From NCBI GenBank assembly GCA_018660265.1, contig JABJKS010000051.1, positions 233,361 through 297,360 of the forward strand: 64,000 nucleotides of DNA, in the 5' to 3' direction. The stretch comes from Rhodospirillaceae bacterium (lineage in GTDB: Bacteria > Pseudomonadota > Alphaproteobacteria > GCA-2731375). A model generated the notes under the pieces. The model did not search any database. It was not told the DNA's origin and worked only from the letters and a program-made list of their open reading frames with translations. A program made the translations under genes and the position numbers. This document shows, piece after piece, positions 8,891 through 18,062 of this stretch (position 1 is its first letter; every line of letters begins with the position of its first letter).

Positions 8891-9403
8891 TTAATGGACG
8901 ACTTTATGTGAATAGGCACCATAGATGAAATCGATCTTATCGTTCATGGCGCGTACTGGCATCAGGATGCAACGAAACAGGACTTCGCGGCTTTCATCGT
9001 CGTGATACTTGCCTTCGATTGGTACGGGTGATCCCGTTGCCAGGGATTCGCTGCAACCGTCCGTGAAACGATCACACAGTTCGCCGGGCAGGATATCTTC
9101 AAGGGTACAGCCCAAACGCTCCATTTGCCAATTCGACTGAACACCTTCGCCACAGGCGATAAAGACGGAACGGGGCATATGACGATCACTGCGAATTAGG
9201 AAACGGTCGTGCCATTCTTTCATATCTCCGCTAACACTCAGGTTCGCCAGGGTTGGGTGATCCTCCGCGCCGCGGGCATCGTGCCAGACGGTACCGGCGC
9301 GTGTGGTGGCGCGACGCTCATCCGTGCTTTCATTGGTGTCGAGGGGCTCTGTAGAGCTATAAGAGGCTGGTTCAGCAGTATGATCTAAACTGTGTAGTGA
9401 CAT
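8891..9403 (-). CDS. PAS_5-like domain protein
   Basis: A 170-residue soluble protein with no signal peptide or membrane segment. The first 55 residues are polar and low in pattern. From about residue 60 the layout (MKEWHDRFLIRSDRHMPRSVFIACGEGVQSNW, then GCTLEDILPGELCDRF and VLFRCILMPVRAMNDKIDFIYGAYSHK) resembles the alphaproteobacterial PAS-like family PF07310, in which a PAS fold stands alone and no output domain is attached. Partner and ligand are unknown. It is transcribed alone, with an inverted repeat upstream at 9510-9547. Confidence 0.7.
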   Translation of the reverse strand: MSLHSLDHTAEPASYSSTEPLDTNESTDERRATTRAGTVWHDARGAEDHPTLANLSVSGDMKEWHDRFLIRSDRHMPRSVFIACGEGVQSNWQMERLGCTLEDILPGELCDRFTDGCSESLATGSPVPIEGKYHDDESREVLFRCILMPVRAMNDKIDFIYGAYSHKVVH

Positions 9404-9509
9404 TTATACAGGTCTCCAAAAATACAAACAAACTGCCCTCTGTTCATAGATATGCAGAAACCATGCCAAGTTTTTCAGCCGATTTTCGGCGGAAATCCGG
9501 CTTTCGGCC

Positions 9510-9547
9510 ATTTTTGCCTAGCGTTGGTTGCGTCGGCTAGGAAAAAT
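9510..9547. repeat. long inverted repeat, stem-loop
   Basis: ATTTTTgCCTAGC and GCTAGGAAAAAT form a 12-bp stem with one bulged base and a 13-base loop, between the enoyl-CoA hydratase stop and the PAS-like gene start. On neither strand is the stem followed by a T-run outside the pairing, so it is not a textbook terminator. It may separate the two minus-strand transcription units or act as an operator. Confidence 0.5.
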
Positions 9548-9573
9548 CGCCCTATTGCCGCTTAGGTGGAAAA

Positions 9574-10458
9574 CTATTCCGCTGCCTCGCCTTTGTGGTC
9601 AGTTTTCTTAACAAATCGACCCCGCATGCTCTCGGGCAGGCCGCCTGGATCAACGGGGATGCCATGAACCTGAACATTGTGGCTGTGGCAAAGCTGATGC
9701 AGGGAAAACACCTGTGCCATGGCCGTTGGGCGGCCCATGGTGTCCTGCGTTTGATTGACCGCCTCCTTGGTCAATTTCAGGGCAAACAGCGGTTTTTGTG
9801 CGATCCGTTCCGCCATGGCCAGGGCCGTGGGTAGCAGTTCGTCCCGTGGCACCACCTGATTGACCATGCCCAGCTGTTTCGCCTCCTCCGCGCGGAGCCA
9901 ATCCGCTGTGAACAGTAATTCTTTGGCTTTGCGGACGCCAACCTCCCATGGATGGGCAAAGAATTCGACGCCGCAGACGCCCATTTCCACCACCGGGTCG
10001 CGGAATTCCGCATCCTCCGCCGCAATAATGATATCACAGGCCCAGGCCAGCATCAGGCCACCGGCGATGCATTTGCCCTGAACGGCGGCAATTGTGGGTT
10101 TCGGGATATTGCGCCAGCGTTCGGTCATGCCAAGATAGATTTCGCTTTCGCGGGCATAGCGGCCTTCGGCACCGGGGGGATCAAAACTGCCCCAGGTGGT
10201 GACCTGGGGAAAATCCTGCCAGGTTTTGCCGCTGTCGCCTGATAAATCGTGGCCGGCGCAAAAATGCGGGTCTGATCCGGCCAGGATAATCACCTTGACC
10301 TCGTCATCCCCTGCGGCGCGGTCAAAGGCGGCATTCAGATCATAGGTCATCTGCAGATCCTGGGCATTGCGCGCCTTGGGCCTGTTCAGGGTGATCTGGG
10401 CAACGCCGGGCAGAGGGGCGGTGTAGGTGATGGTTTCGTATGTTGTTTGCTCTGTCAT
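9574..10458 (-). CDS. enoyl-CoA hydratase/isomerase family protein
   Basis: A 294-residue crotonase-fold protein. HFCAGHDLSG (about 66-75) gives the first oxyanion-hole segment. AAVQGKCIAGGLMLAWACDIIIAAEDAEFRDPVVEMGV contains the second glycine-rich turn. The position of one usual catalytic glutamate is taken by the VVEMGVCG stretch. Length is slightly above the family norm because of an insertion with SFDPPGAEGRYARESEIYL before the central helix. It would hydrate or isomerise an enoyl-CoA. A 24-bp gap separates it from dusA upstream, so it may share the dusA operon. Substrate unknown. Confidence 0.9.
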   Translation of the reverse strand: MTEQTTYETITYTAPLPGVAQITLNRPKARNAQDLQMTYDLNAAFDRAAGDDEVKVIILAGSDPHFCAGHDLSGDSGKTWQDFPQVTTWGSFDPPGAEGRYARESEIYLGMTERWRNIPKPTIAAVQGKCIAGGLMLAWACDIIIAAEDAEFRDPVVEMGVCGVEFFAHPWEVGVRKAKELLFTADWLRAEEAKQLGMVNQVVPRDELLPTALAMAERIAQKPLFALKLTKEAVNQTQDTMGRPTAMAQVFSLHQLCHSHNVQVHGIPVDPGGLPESMRGRFVKKTDHKGEAAE

Positions 10459-10482
10459 CCGACAAAATTCCTTAAGTGAGAG

Positions 10483-11475
10483 CTAAGCAGCGATGGGCAT
10501 TTGCGCCAGCGCATCTTCCAACAGGCCGGGGGCGGCGCCGCCGAGGTGGCTGCGTTCGCTGATATAACGACGCCAGGTTCTGGCACCCGGTTGGCCGTAA
10601 TATAGTCCCAGCATATGGCGACTGATCGCGTTCAGGCGCACGCCCCTGGCCATCTGTGCGGCGATATAGGGCAGCATGGCGTGTACCAAGTCCGAACGGG
10701 AGGGCAGGGCTGCGCTATCCCCGTATAGATCACGATCTACAGGTGCCATCATATAAGGCGATTGATAAGCCGCCCGCCCGACCATGACGCCGTCAAGGTG
10801 GGCCAGGTGTGTCTGGCATTGTTCCAGGTTCTCGATGCCGCCGTTTATGATGATTTCAAGCTGGGGATAATCCGACTTCAAGCGATAGACCCGGTCATAA
10901 TCCAAGGGCGGGACCTCACGGTTCTGCTTTGGGCTCAACCCTGACAGGATGGCCTTGCGCGCGTGCACGATAAATGTCGTGCATCCCGCTGCGGCCACTG
11001 TCTCGACGAACTGACGCAAAAAATCATAACTATCCTGATCATCGATCCCGATCCGGGATTTTACTGTAATGGGTAGATCCGTCGCCGCCGTCATGGCTTT
11101 AACCGAGGCGGCAACCAGTTCAGGCTCCGCCATCAGGCAGGCACCGAAGCGGCCTGATTGCACCCGGTCGCTGGGGCAGCCGACATTGATATTGACCTCG
11201 TCATAACCGAAACTCTGGCCAATCTCCGCCGCCATTGTCATACGCGCTGGGTCGGAGCCGCCCAACTGTAGTGCGATGGGATGTTCTGCATCCGAGAAAC
11301 CCAACAGGCGCTCTTTATCGCCGTGTATGACGGCCTCGGCCGTGACCATTTCCGTATACAGCAAGGCATGGCGGGAAATCTGGCGCAGGAAATAGCGCTC
11401 GTGCCGGTCGGTATATTCCATCATGGGCGCGACACAAAAACGCCGGTTGAGAGTTTTGAGAGCGTGCTGCGTCAT
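10483..11475 (-). CDS. dusA: tRNA-dihydrouridine synthase DusA
   Basis: A 330-residue FMN-dependent tRNA-dihydrouridine synthase, reducing uridines at positions 20/20a of the D-loop in tRNA. Diagnostic parts are the N-terminal [40 protein letters not shown] with the catalytic cysteine (Cys113), TVKSRIGID, the [16 protein letters not shown] segment specific to DusA, and IIINGGI for FMN phosphate binding. The start overlaps the stop of the upstream esterase gene in an ATGA, which indicates translational coupling. Confidence 0.95.
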   Translation of the reverse strand: MTQHALKTLNRRFCVAPMMEYTDRHERYFLRQISRHALLYTEMVTAEAVIHGDKERLLGFSDAEHPIALQLGGSDPARMTMAAEIGQSFGYDEVNINVGCPSDRVQSGRFGACLMAEPELVAASVKAMTAATDLPITVKSRIGIDDQDSYDFLRQFVETVAAAGCTTFIVHARKAILSGLSPKQNREVPPLDYDRVYRLKSDYPQLEIIINGGIENLEQCQTHLAHLDGVMVGRAAYQSPYMMAPVDRDLYGDSAALPSRSDLVHAMLPYIAAQMARGVRLNAISRHMLGLYYGQPGARTWRRYISERSHLGGAAPGLLEDALAQMPIAA

Positions 11476-12419
11476 GGAGTTTCAAAGGCCGATCGCAGGG
11501 CGGCAGCCGCATGATCCAGGGCTACGATGCCTTCATCAACCTTGCCGCCCATGCGGGCAAAGCCGTGCAGCATGCCTTTATAGCATTTGTATTCCACCGC
11601 CACGCCCGCTTTGGCCAGGGTTTCCGCATAGGCCCGGCCTTCGTCGCGCAGGGGATCATATTCCGCTGTTTGGATCCAGGCGCGCGGCAGATTGACGTGA
11701 TACTTCGCCAACTGGGGGGAGGCGCGGGGGTCGGACCTGGCATCCCGGTCGGGCAGGTACAGATCGGCAAAAGTTTCGAGGGACCGGTGGGTCAGTAAAT
11801 AGCCCTCGCCGTTCTCAACCTTGGATTTGTTGTCCGCAGTGAAATCGAGGGTCGGATAAATCAAAATCTGCAGTTTCAATTGAATGTGCTTGTCCGTATC
11901 AGATAGGACCAGGGCGACGGAGGCAGCGAGATTACCGCCGGCGGAATCGCCGACCACCGCCAGGCGCGCGGGATCGCCGCCGAAATTTTCGGCCTCTGCC
12001 GCCACCCAACGTGTAGCTGCCAGGCAATCTTCTAATCCGGCAGGAAATTTATGTTCCGGTGCCAGGCGATAATCGACCGAGACAATGATGCAGCCTGCTT
12101 CATGGGCCAGATAACGGCACATATGGTCATGGCTTTCTAACGAGCCGATGACCCAGCCACCGCCATGAAAAAATATGCCCACGGGCAAGGCAGTGGTCAC
12201 GGATACGGGCGTGTAGATGCGAATAGGCAAATCGTTGTTGTCGCCGCCCGGGATCGTCCGATCCTCCACCGTATGCAAATCACCACTGGCATGGTGATAA
12301 ACCGAGGTGCGCGCCTCATAGGCGGCGCGGGCGATAAGATGATCATCTTGTCCCAAGGCGCCACCGCCTGCGGCGGCTATCTCCTGCAAAATCGCAGCGC
12401 ATTGTGGGTCCAGGGTCAT
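11472..12419 (-). CDS. alpha/beta hydrolase, hormone-sensitive-lipase-type esterase
   Basis: A 315-residue cytoplasmic carboxylesterase of the HSL (family IV) type. HGGGW at 85-89 is the oxyanion hole, GDSAGG (157-162) carries the nucleophile Ser159, EYDPLRDEG the acid residue, and [10 protein letters not shown] the histidine. Both ends overlap neighbours by four bases in ATGA junctions: it starts on the stop of the membrane adenylate cyclase gene, and its own stop overlaps the dusA start. All three are therefore probably translated from one message. The substrate is unknown, and no functional link to dusA is evident. Confidence 0.92.
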   Translation of the reverse strand: MTLDPQCAAILQEIAAAGGGALGQDDHLIARAAYEARTSVYHHASGDLHTVEDRTIPGGDNNDLPIRIYTPVSVTTALPVGIFFHGGGWVIGSLESHDHMCRYLAHEAGCIIVSVDYRLAPEHKFPAGLEDCLAATRWVAAEAENFGGDPARLAVVGDSAGGNLAASVALVLSDTDKHIQLKLQILIYPTLDFTADNKSKVENGEGYLLTHRSLETFADLYLPDRDARSDPRASPQLAKYHVNLPRAWIQTAEYDPLRDEGRAYAETLAKAGVAVEYKCYKGMLHGFARMGGKVDEGIVALDHAAAALRSAFETP

Positions 12420-13732
12420 AAACTCTCCTCTTTACCGTCCAGCAAATACCACGTCGTCATCTCACCCTTGCCCTTTACCGTGATCTCACCACGGGGGGCA
12501 AGATTATATCTATTATCCAGGCGTTGGCGCAGATCATCGGAAACCTGAATTCGGTCCGGCTCACCCAAGGTTTGCATACGCGAGGCGGTGTTTACAGTAT
12601 CGCCCCACAGATCATACATAAAGCGGCGCTGGCCAATAACCCCCGCCGTCAGGCTGCCGACATGAATGCCGATCCGTAAATGCAGCGGCTGGCCATCAGG
12701 ATCATGTACTGCCGTTGCCGCCCTGCGCATGGCCAAGGCCAAATCCGCCATGGCACTGGGGTAGTTGCCGCCGTCATCGGGCACGCCGCCTGCAACCATA
12801 TAGCTGTCACCAATGGTCTTAATCTTCTCCAACCCATAATGCGCCGTCAGGTTGTCGAAACTGGCAAACAACTGGTTCAGCAGGGCCAGGATCTGGTCCG
12901 GGCGGCTGCGGGCGGCAATTTCCGTGAACCCGACAATATCGGCAAACAACACCGTCGCATCGCCATATTCATCCACCACCGTTTCACCCCGCTGCAGCCG
13001 CTCCGCCACGGGGGCGGGCAGGATAGACGTCAGCAGATCATGATAACGGGCCCGCTGATCATCCAGACGCCGGGTATTCAGATGATCCATGCGCTGTTGT
13101 TTCTCCGCCCGATACAGGGCTGCGATGCCGACAACATTGGCCGCGAACAGTTGCGCCGCCAACATGCCGAGGAGCTGTGGATCCACGACGTCAGCGAAGG
13201 ACGTAAATACCAGGTAGACCACACTGGCCGTCGTAACGGTCGATATGCAATAGGCAAAAATCAAAGGAACGACGAGGTAGCTTGCCAGCACCAACAGCAT
13301 AAAGCCGGGTAAATACATTTGCGGCACGTCTACCATGACATTGGTGAGGCACGTCGCCAGCGTCATGGCGTGAACGGCAAAGGCCATCAGGGCCGGCCAG
13401 CGGGTACGGAAAAATTCCGTGTAGGTCAACGCCTGCAGACCCAAAAGGCACAGGGTCAATAGTGCCGTGCGCCACAACACGAAGGTCATGGCACCGGCGG
13501 GCAGGACAAGGGGGTCGATCGCAGCGAAACCCAATTCCACCGCGATGGCCAACCACAGGACAAATCGCGCCTGGCCAAGGTTACGGCTGCGTTCCGTGCT
13601 GCGGAAATCCCGCTCCAGATCATTATCCAGAAACACCAGACGGGGCCCCATGTGTCCCCATTCAAGGTTTTCCATCGTTTGATCCCGCGCGATATTTAAG
13701 GCAGGCGTGATCGCTGCGTCACCGACCGTCAT
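12416..13732 (-). CDS. membrane class III adenylate cyclase
   Basis: A 438-residue protein. After about 45 polar residues there is a block of about six hydrophobic segments (roughly 48-205), then a coiled linker and a class III cyclase catalytic domain (about 250-430). Metal-binding aspartates are in [11 protein letters not shown] and [12 protein letters not shown]. The lysine in LEKIKTIGD and the aspartate in [15 protein letters not shown] are the purine-specifying pair expected for ATP, so adenylate cyclase is more likely than guanylate. It heads the cyclase-esterase-dusA operon and is divergent to a second cyclase gene, with a palindrome between them. Confidence 0.9.
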   Translation of the reverse strand: MTVGDAAITPALNIARDQTMENLEWGHMGPRLVFLDNDLERDFRSTERSRNLGQARFVLWLAIAVELGFAAIDPLVLPAGAMTFVLWRTALLTLCLLGLQALTYTEFFRTRWPALMAFAVHAMTLATCLTNVMVDVPQMYLPGFMLLVLASYLVVPLIFAYCISTVTTASVVYLVFTSFADVVDPQLLGMLAAQLFAANVVGIAALYRAEKQQRMDHLNTRRLDDQRARYHDLLTSILPAPVAERLQRGETVVDEYGDATVLFADIVGFTEIAARSRPDQILALLNQLFASFDNLTAHYGLEKIKTIGDSYMVAGGVPDDGGNYPSAMADLALAMRRAATAVHDPDGQPLHLRIGIHVGSLTAGVIGQRRFMYDLWGDTVNTASRMQTLGEPDRIQVSDDLRQRLDNRYNLAPRGEITVKGKGEMTTWYLLDGKEESL

Positions 13733-13776
13733 TTCGTTCCCACTTCCATAGATAACAGCGCCGTATGATGGGCATA

Positions 13777-13793
13777 TGTGCTAATTAGGCACA
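13777..13793. promoter_or_regulatory. palindromic operator between two adenylate cyclase genes
   Basis: TGTGCTAATTAGGCACA is a near-perfect palindrome (one base short on the left) placed in the 113-bp gap between the divergent cyclase genes. TGTG and CACA half-sites recall CRP/FNR-family operators (TGTGA-N6-TCACA), so feedback by a cAMP-binding regulator is possible but unproven. Confidence 0.4.
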
Positions 13794-13845
13794 GTTGGCC
13801 GCAGTTTCCAGTCTGCTACTTGAATAGGCCGTGGATCATCCATAA

Positions 13846-15369
13846 ATGATAGCAAGAATGAGCGCCGCACAGCCCTATAGACTTAGCATCGAAACCGCAT
13901 CAACCCCTGTTCAGGCGATGCGGAACGGTACCCTATTGGCGGAAAGTGCCGATACGCTGGTCATGCACGAAACCGGGTTGCAATCTTTTCATTATTTTCC
14001 CAGGGGCGCGGTCCAGGATGGCTTGCTGACGGCTTCGGACCGGCGAACTTTTTGTCCCTTCAAAGGTACGGCCAGCTATTGGCACCTTAATGGTCCTGAT
14101 GGGTTGGCTGAAAACGCCGCCTTCAGCTACGAAACGCCGTTCCCCGAGGTTGACGAAATTGCTGGGCATATTGCCTTTATGGACGATGTTCTGGATCAAC
14201 CGTTGTGTCTGGCGGCCGCCGATACGGACCTGTCCGGCCCCTTGGTTGATTGGCTTTTGCGGGAGGCGTGGATGTACAAGACGCCGGGGGAGTTGACGGA
14301 ACAGTTCGGCCGGCAGTTGGTTGCCATGGGCATGCCCTTGTGGCGGCTGGGGGTTGGCATCTGGACCTTGCATCCGCAACTGGCCGGGCGCAATTATCAT
14401 TGGCTGCGTGATGGCGATGGGGTTGTTGAGGGGTCGACGCCCCATGGCATGTTGCTGACGCCGGCCTATTTGAACAGTCCGGTCCGTCAGGTCAGTGAAG
14501 GCTTGGGCGGGGTCCGCCAGCGGCTGAACCAACCCGGCAAGTCAGAATTCCAGTTTCCCGTGATGGAGGATTTGCGTGCACGGGGCGGTACCGACTATGT
14601 CGCCATGCCATTGCCGTTTTCCGATGGCCAGATCAATACCCTGACCCTGACCTCCGATCATCCGGACGGCTTTTCCACCGCCGATCTTGGCGCGGTCTTT
14701 CAATGTGTTTTTGGCCTTAGCCGGTTTTATGAAACCATGTCCCTGCATCAAAACACCCGCACTTTGTTGACCACGTATTTGGGTCTACGTTCGGGCACAC
14801 GTGTTCTGAACGGGCAGACCCAACGTGGTCAGGGGGAGGAAATTCGTGCCGCAATTCTATTTTGCGATCTGCGCAATTCCACCCAACTGGCAGCCGCCAT
14901 GCCCAGGCGTGACTATCTTGATTTGCTGAACAATTATTTCGAAATCGTGGCGGACCCAATTTTAAGTCGTTGGGGTGAGGTCCTGAAATTTATCGGTGAT
15001 GCTGTTCTAGCGATCTTTCCCGTTGAAGGTGATCCCCGTGCGGCCTGTGCATTGGCCCGTGATGCGGCACAGGAGATCGTTGCCCGTCTGGCAGAGACAG
15101 AGGGGCCAGCCCTGCGTTGTGCCATTGGGGTGCATGTGGGCGAAGTGACCTTTGGCAACGTGGGCGCGCCGGAGCGGTTGGATTTCACTGTCATCGGCTC
15201 TGCCGCGAACCTGGCCGCGCGCCTGTCGGAACAATGCAAGGTCCTTGATGAGGCCTTGCTATTTTCCGGTGCCGTGCAGAATGCGCTGCCCGATGACATG
15301 ACCACCCTGGGCCGTCACGATCTGCACAACATCGCCGACGGAACGGAAATATTTAAAATTCCAGCCTAA
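13846..15369 (+). CDS. DUF427-adenylate cyclase fusion protein
   Basis: A 507-residue soluble protein with three parts. Residues about 20-120 match the DUF427 layout: HYFPRGAVQDGLL, TFCPFKGTASYWHL and SYETPFPEVDEIAGHIAFMDD. Residues about 130-320 are the helical/GAF-like N-domain common to a group of bacterial cyclases (TPGELTEQFGRQLVAMGMPLWR, then TDYVAMPLPFSDGQIN). Residues about 335-507 are the class III catalytic domain, with ILFCDLRNSTQL and KFIGDAVLAIFP for metals and FTVIGSAANLAARLSE for the nucleotide. It probably makes cAMP in response to something sensed by the N-terminal parts. Another ATG at 13858 is possible; neither has a good ribosome site. Confidence 0.88.
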   Translation: MIARMSAAQPYRLSIETASTPVQAMRNGTLLAESADTLVMHETGLQSFHYFPRGAVQDGLLTASDRRTFCPFKGTASYWHLNGPDGLAENAAFSYETPFPEVDEIAGHIAFMDDVLDQPLCLAAADTDLSGPLVDWLLREAWMYKTPGELTEQFGRQLVAMGMPLWRLGVGIWTLHPQLAGRNYHWLRDGDGVVEGSTPHGMLLTPAYLNSPVRQVSEGLGGVRQRLNQPGKSEFQFPVMEDLRARGGTDYVAMPLPFSDGQINTLTLTSDHPDGFSTADLGAVFQCVFGLSRFYETMSLHQNTRTLLTTYLGLRSGTRVLNGQTQRGQGEEIRAAILFCDLRNSTQLAAAMPRRDYLDLLNNYFEIVADPILSRWGEVLKFIGDAVLAIFPVEGDPRAACALARDAAQEIVARLAETEGPALRCAIGVHVGEVTFGNVGAPERLDFTVIGSAANLAARLSEQCKVLDEALLFSGAVQNALPDDMTTLGRHDLHNIADGTEIFKIPA

Positions 15370-15370
15370 T

Positions 15371-17071
15371 CTAGGTTCGCGCCAACGGTCCGCGTAAAAG
15401 CTGTCCCGGCAAAGCACCGGTGTGCACGTTGTCTCGCAGGACCACCTGGCCATTGATGATGGTCGCTGCAATGCCGTCGGCCAATTGTTTCAGGCGTTGG
15501 GCACCGGCGGGCAGATCATGTTCCACGGTGGGCATTTGCGGCGTGATGCGTTCGGGATCAAAGACGACGATGTCGGCTGCCATGCCTTCGCGCAGCAGAC
15601 CACGATCATGGAAGCCCCAACTGGTTGCTGTATCATAGGTGATCATGCGGACAGCCTGTTCCAGGGAAAACTCCTGGCGCTCGCGGACCCAATGGCTCAA
15701 CAAGTGGGTCTGCAATGAACTATCCATGATTTGGCTGACATGCGCCCCTGAATCCGAAAACGTCACCACGGAACGAGGATGCTTCATAATGGCCAAGGCA
15801 CCCTCTTCATCCTCATTCGAAATGGGCTGGCGGAAAAAGGTCTTCAGATCATGTTCCAGGGCAATATCGATCATGGCTTCGATAGGCTCCACGCCGCGCT
15901 CCCGCGCAATATCGGCCATGCTGCGGTGGGGCCAGGTGACACTATCCATATGGTAGAAATATTCCCATTCCGGCGGGCGTGCCTCACCCCCCGTTGTGGT
16001 GCTGTTGGATTTGGTCGTGGTCGCGCTGTGGATCAGTTTCTGCTTCATCTCTCCGTCACGCAGGGCGGCCTTCTGTTGCTCCAGAGGTAACTTGCGCATC
16101 TCACTCCACACCGGCCAATTGTCGAACGGCAGCTGGGTCTGGAAGGACAGAATGACATTTATCTCGCGCGCGTGGACCTGGGTGAAGATCCGCGCGCCAT
16201 CAAGGTTGCCCTGTTCGACGATGTCATAAAGGTCTTTCCAGGCACCGGGATTACTGCGCCGGGTCAGGCTGCCAAACGTGATGGGACGGCCGCTTTCCTT
16301 GGACAGATTAACGATGCGGTCGTAATGGGCACATAATTCCTCGTTCGTGCCCCGGTCCATGGCGAGTTGGAAGATACCAGCACCGATGTCACCCATGCCA
16401 TTGACGATGGCGGCCACTTCAGAAAAATCCGCGATGCGGGAGGCGACAGGCCGGTTATCGGGCTGTAGATGCGCCGTGCTGCGCGAGGTCGAAAAGCCGA
16501 TGGCACCGGCCTTAACGGAATCCTGTACATTGGCGACCATGGCCTTCAGGTCATCTTCGGTGGCCTGTTCATCAAAGGCGCGTTCTCCCATGACATAGGT
16601 GCGCAGGGCGGAATGGCCCACATACCCGGCATAGTTCATACCCTTGGGCAGTTTATCGATGACGTCGAGATATTCCGGATAGGTCTCCCACTGCCAGGTA
16701 ATCCCCTCCGACATGGCAGCGCGGGAAATATCCTCGGCCCGTTCAAGATTGCGAAAGACATAGTCCACTTCTTCTTCCCGACAGGGTGCGAGGGTAAAGC
16801 CGCAATTACCCATCACCACGGAGGTGACCCCGTGATAGCACGAGCAGGTGCCCAGGCTGTCCCAGAAAATCTGCGCATCCATATGCGTGTGACCGTCGAC
16901 AAAGCCGGGGCTGACCACGTGACCCTCCGCATCGACAATATCGTCGCTGGGCGCATTGATCCGGCCTATGGTGGCGATCTTGCCATCTTTGACGCCGATA
17001 TCGCCGCGATACCGCGCGCCGCCGGAGCCATCGATGATCATGTCGTTCTTGACGATCAGGTCGTAAGCCAT
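15371..17071 (-). CDS. N-acyl-D-amino-acid deacylase family amidohydrolase
   Basis: About 566 residues, a second paralogue of the deacylase at 685-2373. It has GFVDGHTHMDAQIFWD with the HxH metal motif, VVMGNCGFTLAPCREEE, and TFSDSGAHVSQIMD with the conserved aspartate, then a C-terminal sandwich ending TIINGQVVLRDN. ATG 17071 is chosen because GGGGA lies seven bases upstream and the protein then begins MAYDLIVKND as in relatives; 16 more residues are possible upstream. It converges on the cyclase gene with one base between the stops and diverges from the SDR gene at 17200. Substrate unknown. Confidence 0.9.
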   Translation of the reverse strand: MAYDLIVKNDMIIDGSGGARYRGDIGVKDGKIATIGRINAPSDDIVDAEGHVVSPGFVDGHTHMDAQIFWDSLGTCSCYHGVTSVVMGNCGFTLAPCREEEVDYVFRNLERAEDISRAAMSEGITWQWETYPEYLDVIDKLPKGMNYAGYVGHSALRTYVMGERAFDEQATEDDLKAMVANVQDSVKAGAIGFSTSRSTAHLQPDNRPVASRIADFSEVAAIVNGMGDIGAGIFQLAMDRGTNEELCAHYDRIVNLSKESGRPITFGSLTRRSNPGAWKDLYDIVEQGNLDGARIFTQVHAREINVILSFQTQLPFDNWPVWSEMRKLPLEQQKAALRDGEMKQKLIHSATTTKSNSTTTGGEARPPEWEYFYHMDSVTWPHRSMADIARERGVEPIEAMIDIALEHDLKTFFRQPISNEDEEGALAIMKHPRSVVTFSDSGAHVSQIMDSSLQTHLLSHWVRERQEFSLEQAVRMITYDTATSWGFHDRGLLREGMAADIVVFDPERITPQMPTVEHDLPAGAQRLKQLADGIAATIINGQVVLRDNVHTGALPGQLLRGPLART

Positions 17072-17199
17072 TTGCCGTTCCCCATATCTAGAAAAAGATT
17101 GGCCATAGACTACCGGCAAAAGCCGCCCTTGCCAATCCGGCCCCGGCGTTCCACCATTGCCTCAAACTAAAACTAGAACTGAAATGGGAGGGAAGCAGA

Positions 17200-18000
17200 A
17201 TGGAAACCGGAACAAGATTGGCAAACAAGGTCGCAATCGTCACGGGCGGTGCTTCGGGCATTGGCGCGGAGACGGCGCGCGTGTTCACGGATCAAGGCGC
17301 CAAGGTCGTGATTTGCGACGTCAATGACGCGCTGGGACAGGCGGTCGTGGACGAAATTCTAAGCCAGGGGGGCAATGCGATTTATCGGCCCCTCAACGTT
17401 ACGGACGAGGCCGCATGGGCTGCGTTGGTGGAAGAGACGGAAGATAGCTATGGCAAGCTCGACATTCTGACCAATATTGCGGGGGTTTCAGGCCGGGACC
17501 CACAGCAGAATACCCAGACGACGCTGACGGCCGGTGGCTTGATGGAAGATCAGACGCTGGAGACCTGGAACAAGGTGATGGAGATCAACGCGACGGGAAC
17601 ATTCCTGGGCACCCGCACAGCCATTGCGCCCATGCGCCGGGCTGGCGGTGGTTCGATCATCAACATATCCTCGATTTGCGGCATCGTGGGATCGTGGGCC
17701 AATGCTGCCTATCACGCCTCCAAGGGTGCGGTGCGCATATTCTCGAAATCCGCCGCCATTCAATATGCGCATGAGGGTATTCGTGTGAATTCCATTCATC
17801 CCGGTTTCGTCGATACGCCGATGACCCAACCGGGCCACACGAACCCGGAGATTGCAGGTCTGCGTCTAGAGGCGACACCCCTGGGCCGCTTCGGTGTGCC
17901 ACGGGATATTGCCATGGGTTGTGTGTATCTGGCATCGGACGAAGCAGCCTGGATCACCGGATCAGAGCTTGTCATTGATGGCGGGCTGACTGCCGCCTAG
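17200..18000 (+). CDS. short-chain dehydrogenase/reductase
   Basis: A 266-residue classical SDR. TGGASGIGAETA is the dinucleotide-binding motif; ICDVND following beta-2 has an aspartate that suggests NAD(H) rather than NADP(H). TNIAG stands for NNAG, and the catalytic Ser-Tyr-Lys set is ISSICGIVGSWANAAYHASKGA. The end, DEAAWITGSELVIDGGLTAA, is standard. The ATG has GGGAGGGAA upstream. It is the first of four + strand genes (SDR, MmgE/PrpD, MBL hydrolase, CoA-transferase) that are tightly spaced and probably one catabolic operon. The alcohol or ketone substrate is unknown. Confidence 0.93.
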   Translation: METGTRLANKVAIVTGGASGIGAETARVFTDQGAKVVICDVNDALGQAVVDEILSQGGNAIYRPLNVTDEAAWAALVEETEDSYGKLDILTNIAGVSGRDPQQNTQTTLTAGGLMEDQTLETWNKVMEINATGTFLGTRTAIAPMRRAGGGSIINISSICGIVGSWANAAYHASKGAVRIFSKSAAIQYAHEGIRVNSIHPGFVDTPMTQPGHTNPEIAGLRLEATPLGRFGVPRDIAMGCVYLASDEAAWITGSELVIDGGLTAA

Positions 18001-18062
18001 ACGTCAGGACCGTCAGACGTCAAACTTAGGCTCAAAGTAAACGGCCATTGAGGACCATAGCC

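Noticed and set aside
9510..9547. Rho-independent terminator
   Set aside because: The T-run is part of the stem on both strands and none follows the hairpin; listed as an inverted repeat instead.
12000..12419. Esterase gene as part of the dusA function
   Set aside because: Coupled ATGA overlaps show co-translation only; nothing links an HSL-type esterase to tRNA modification.
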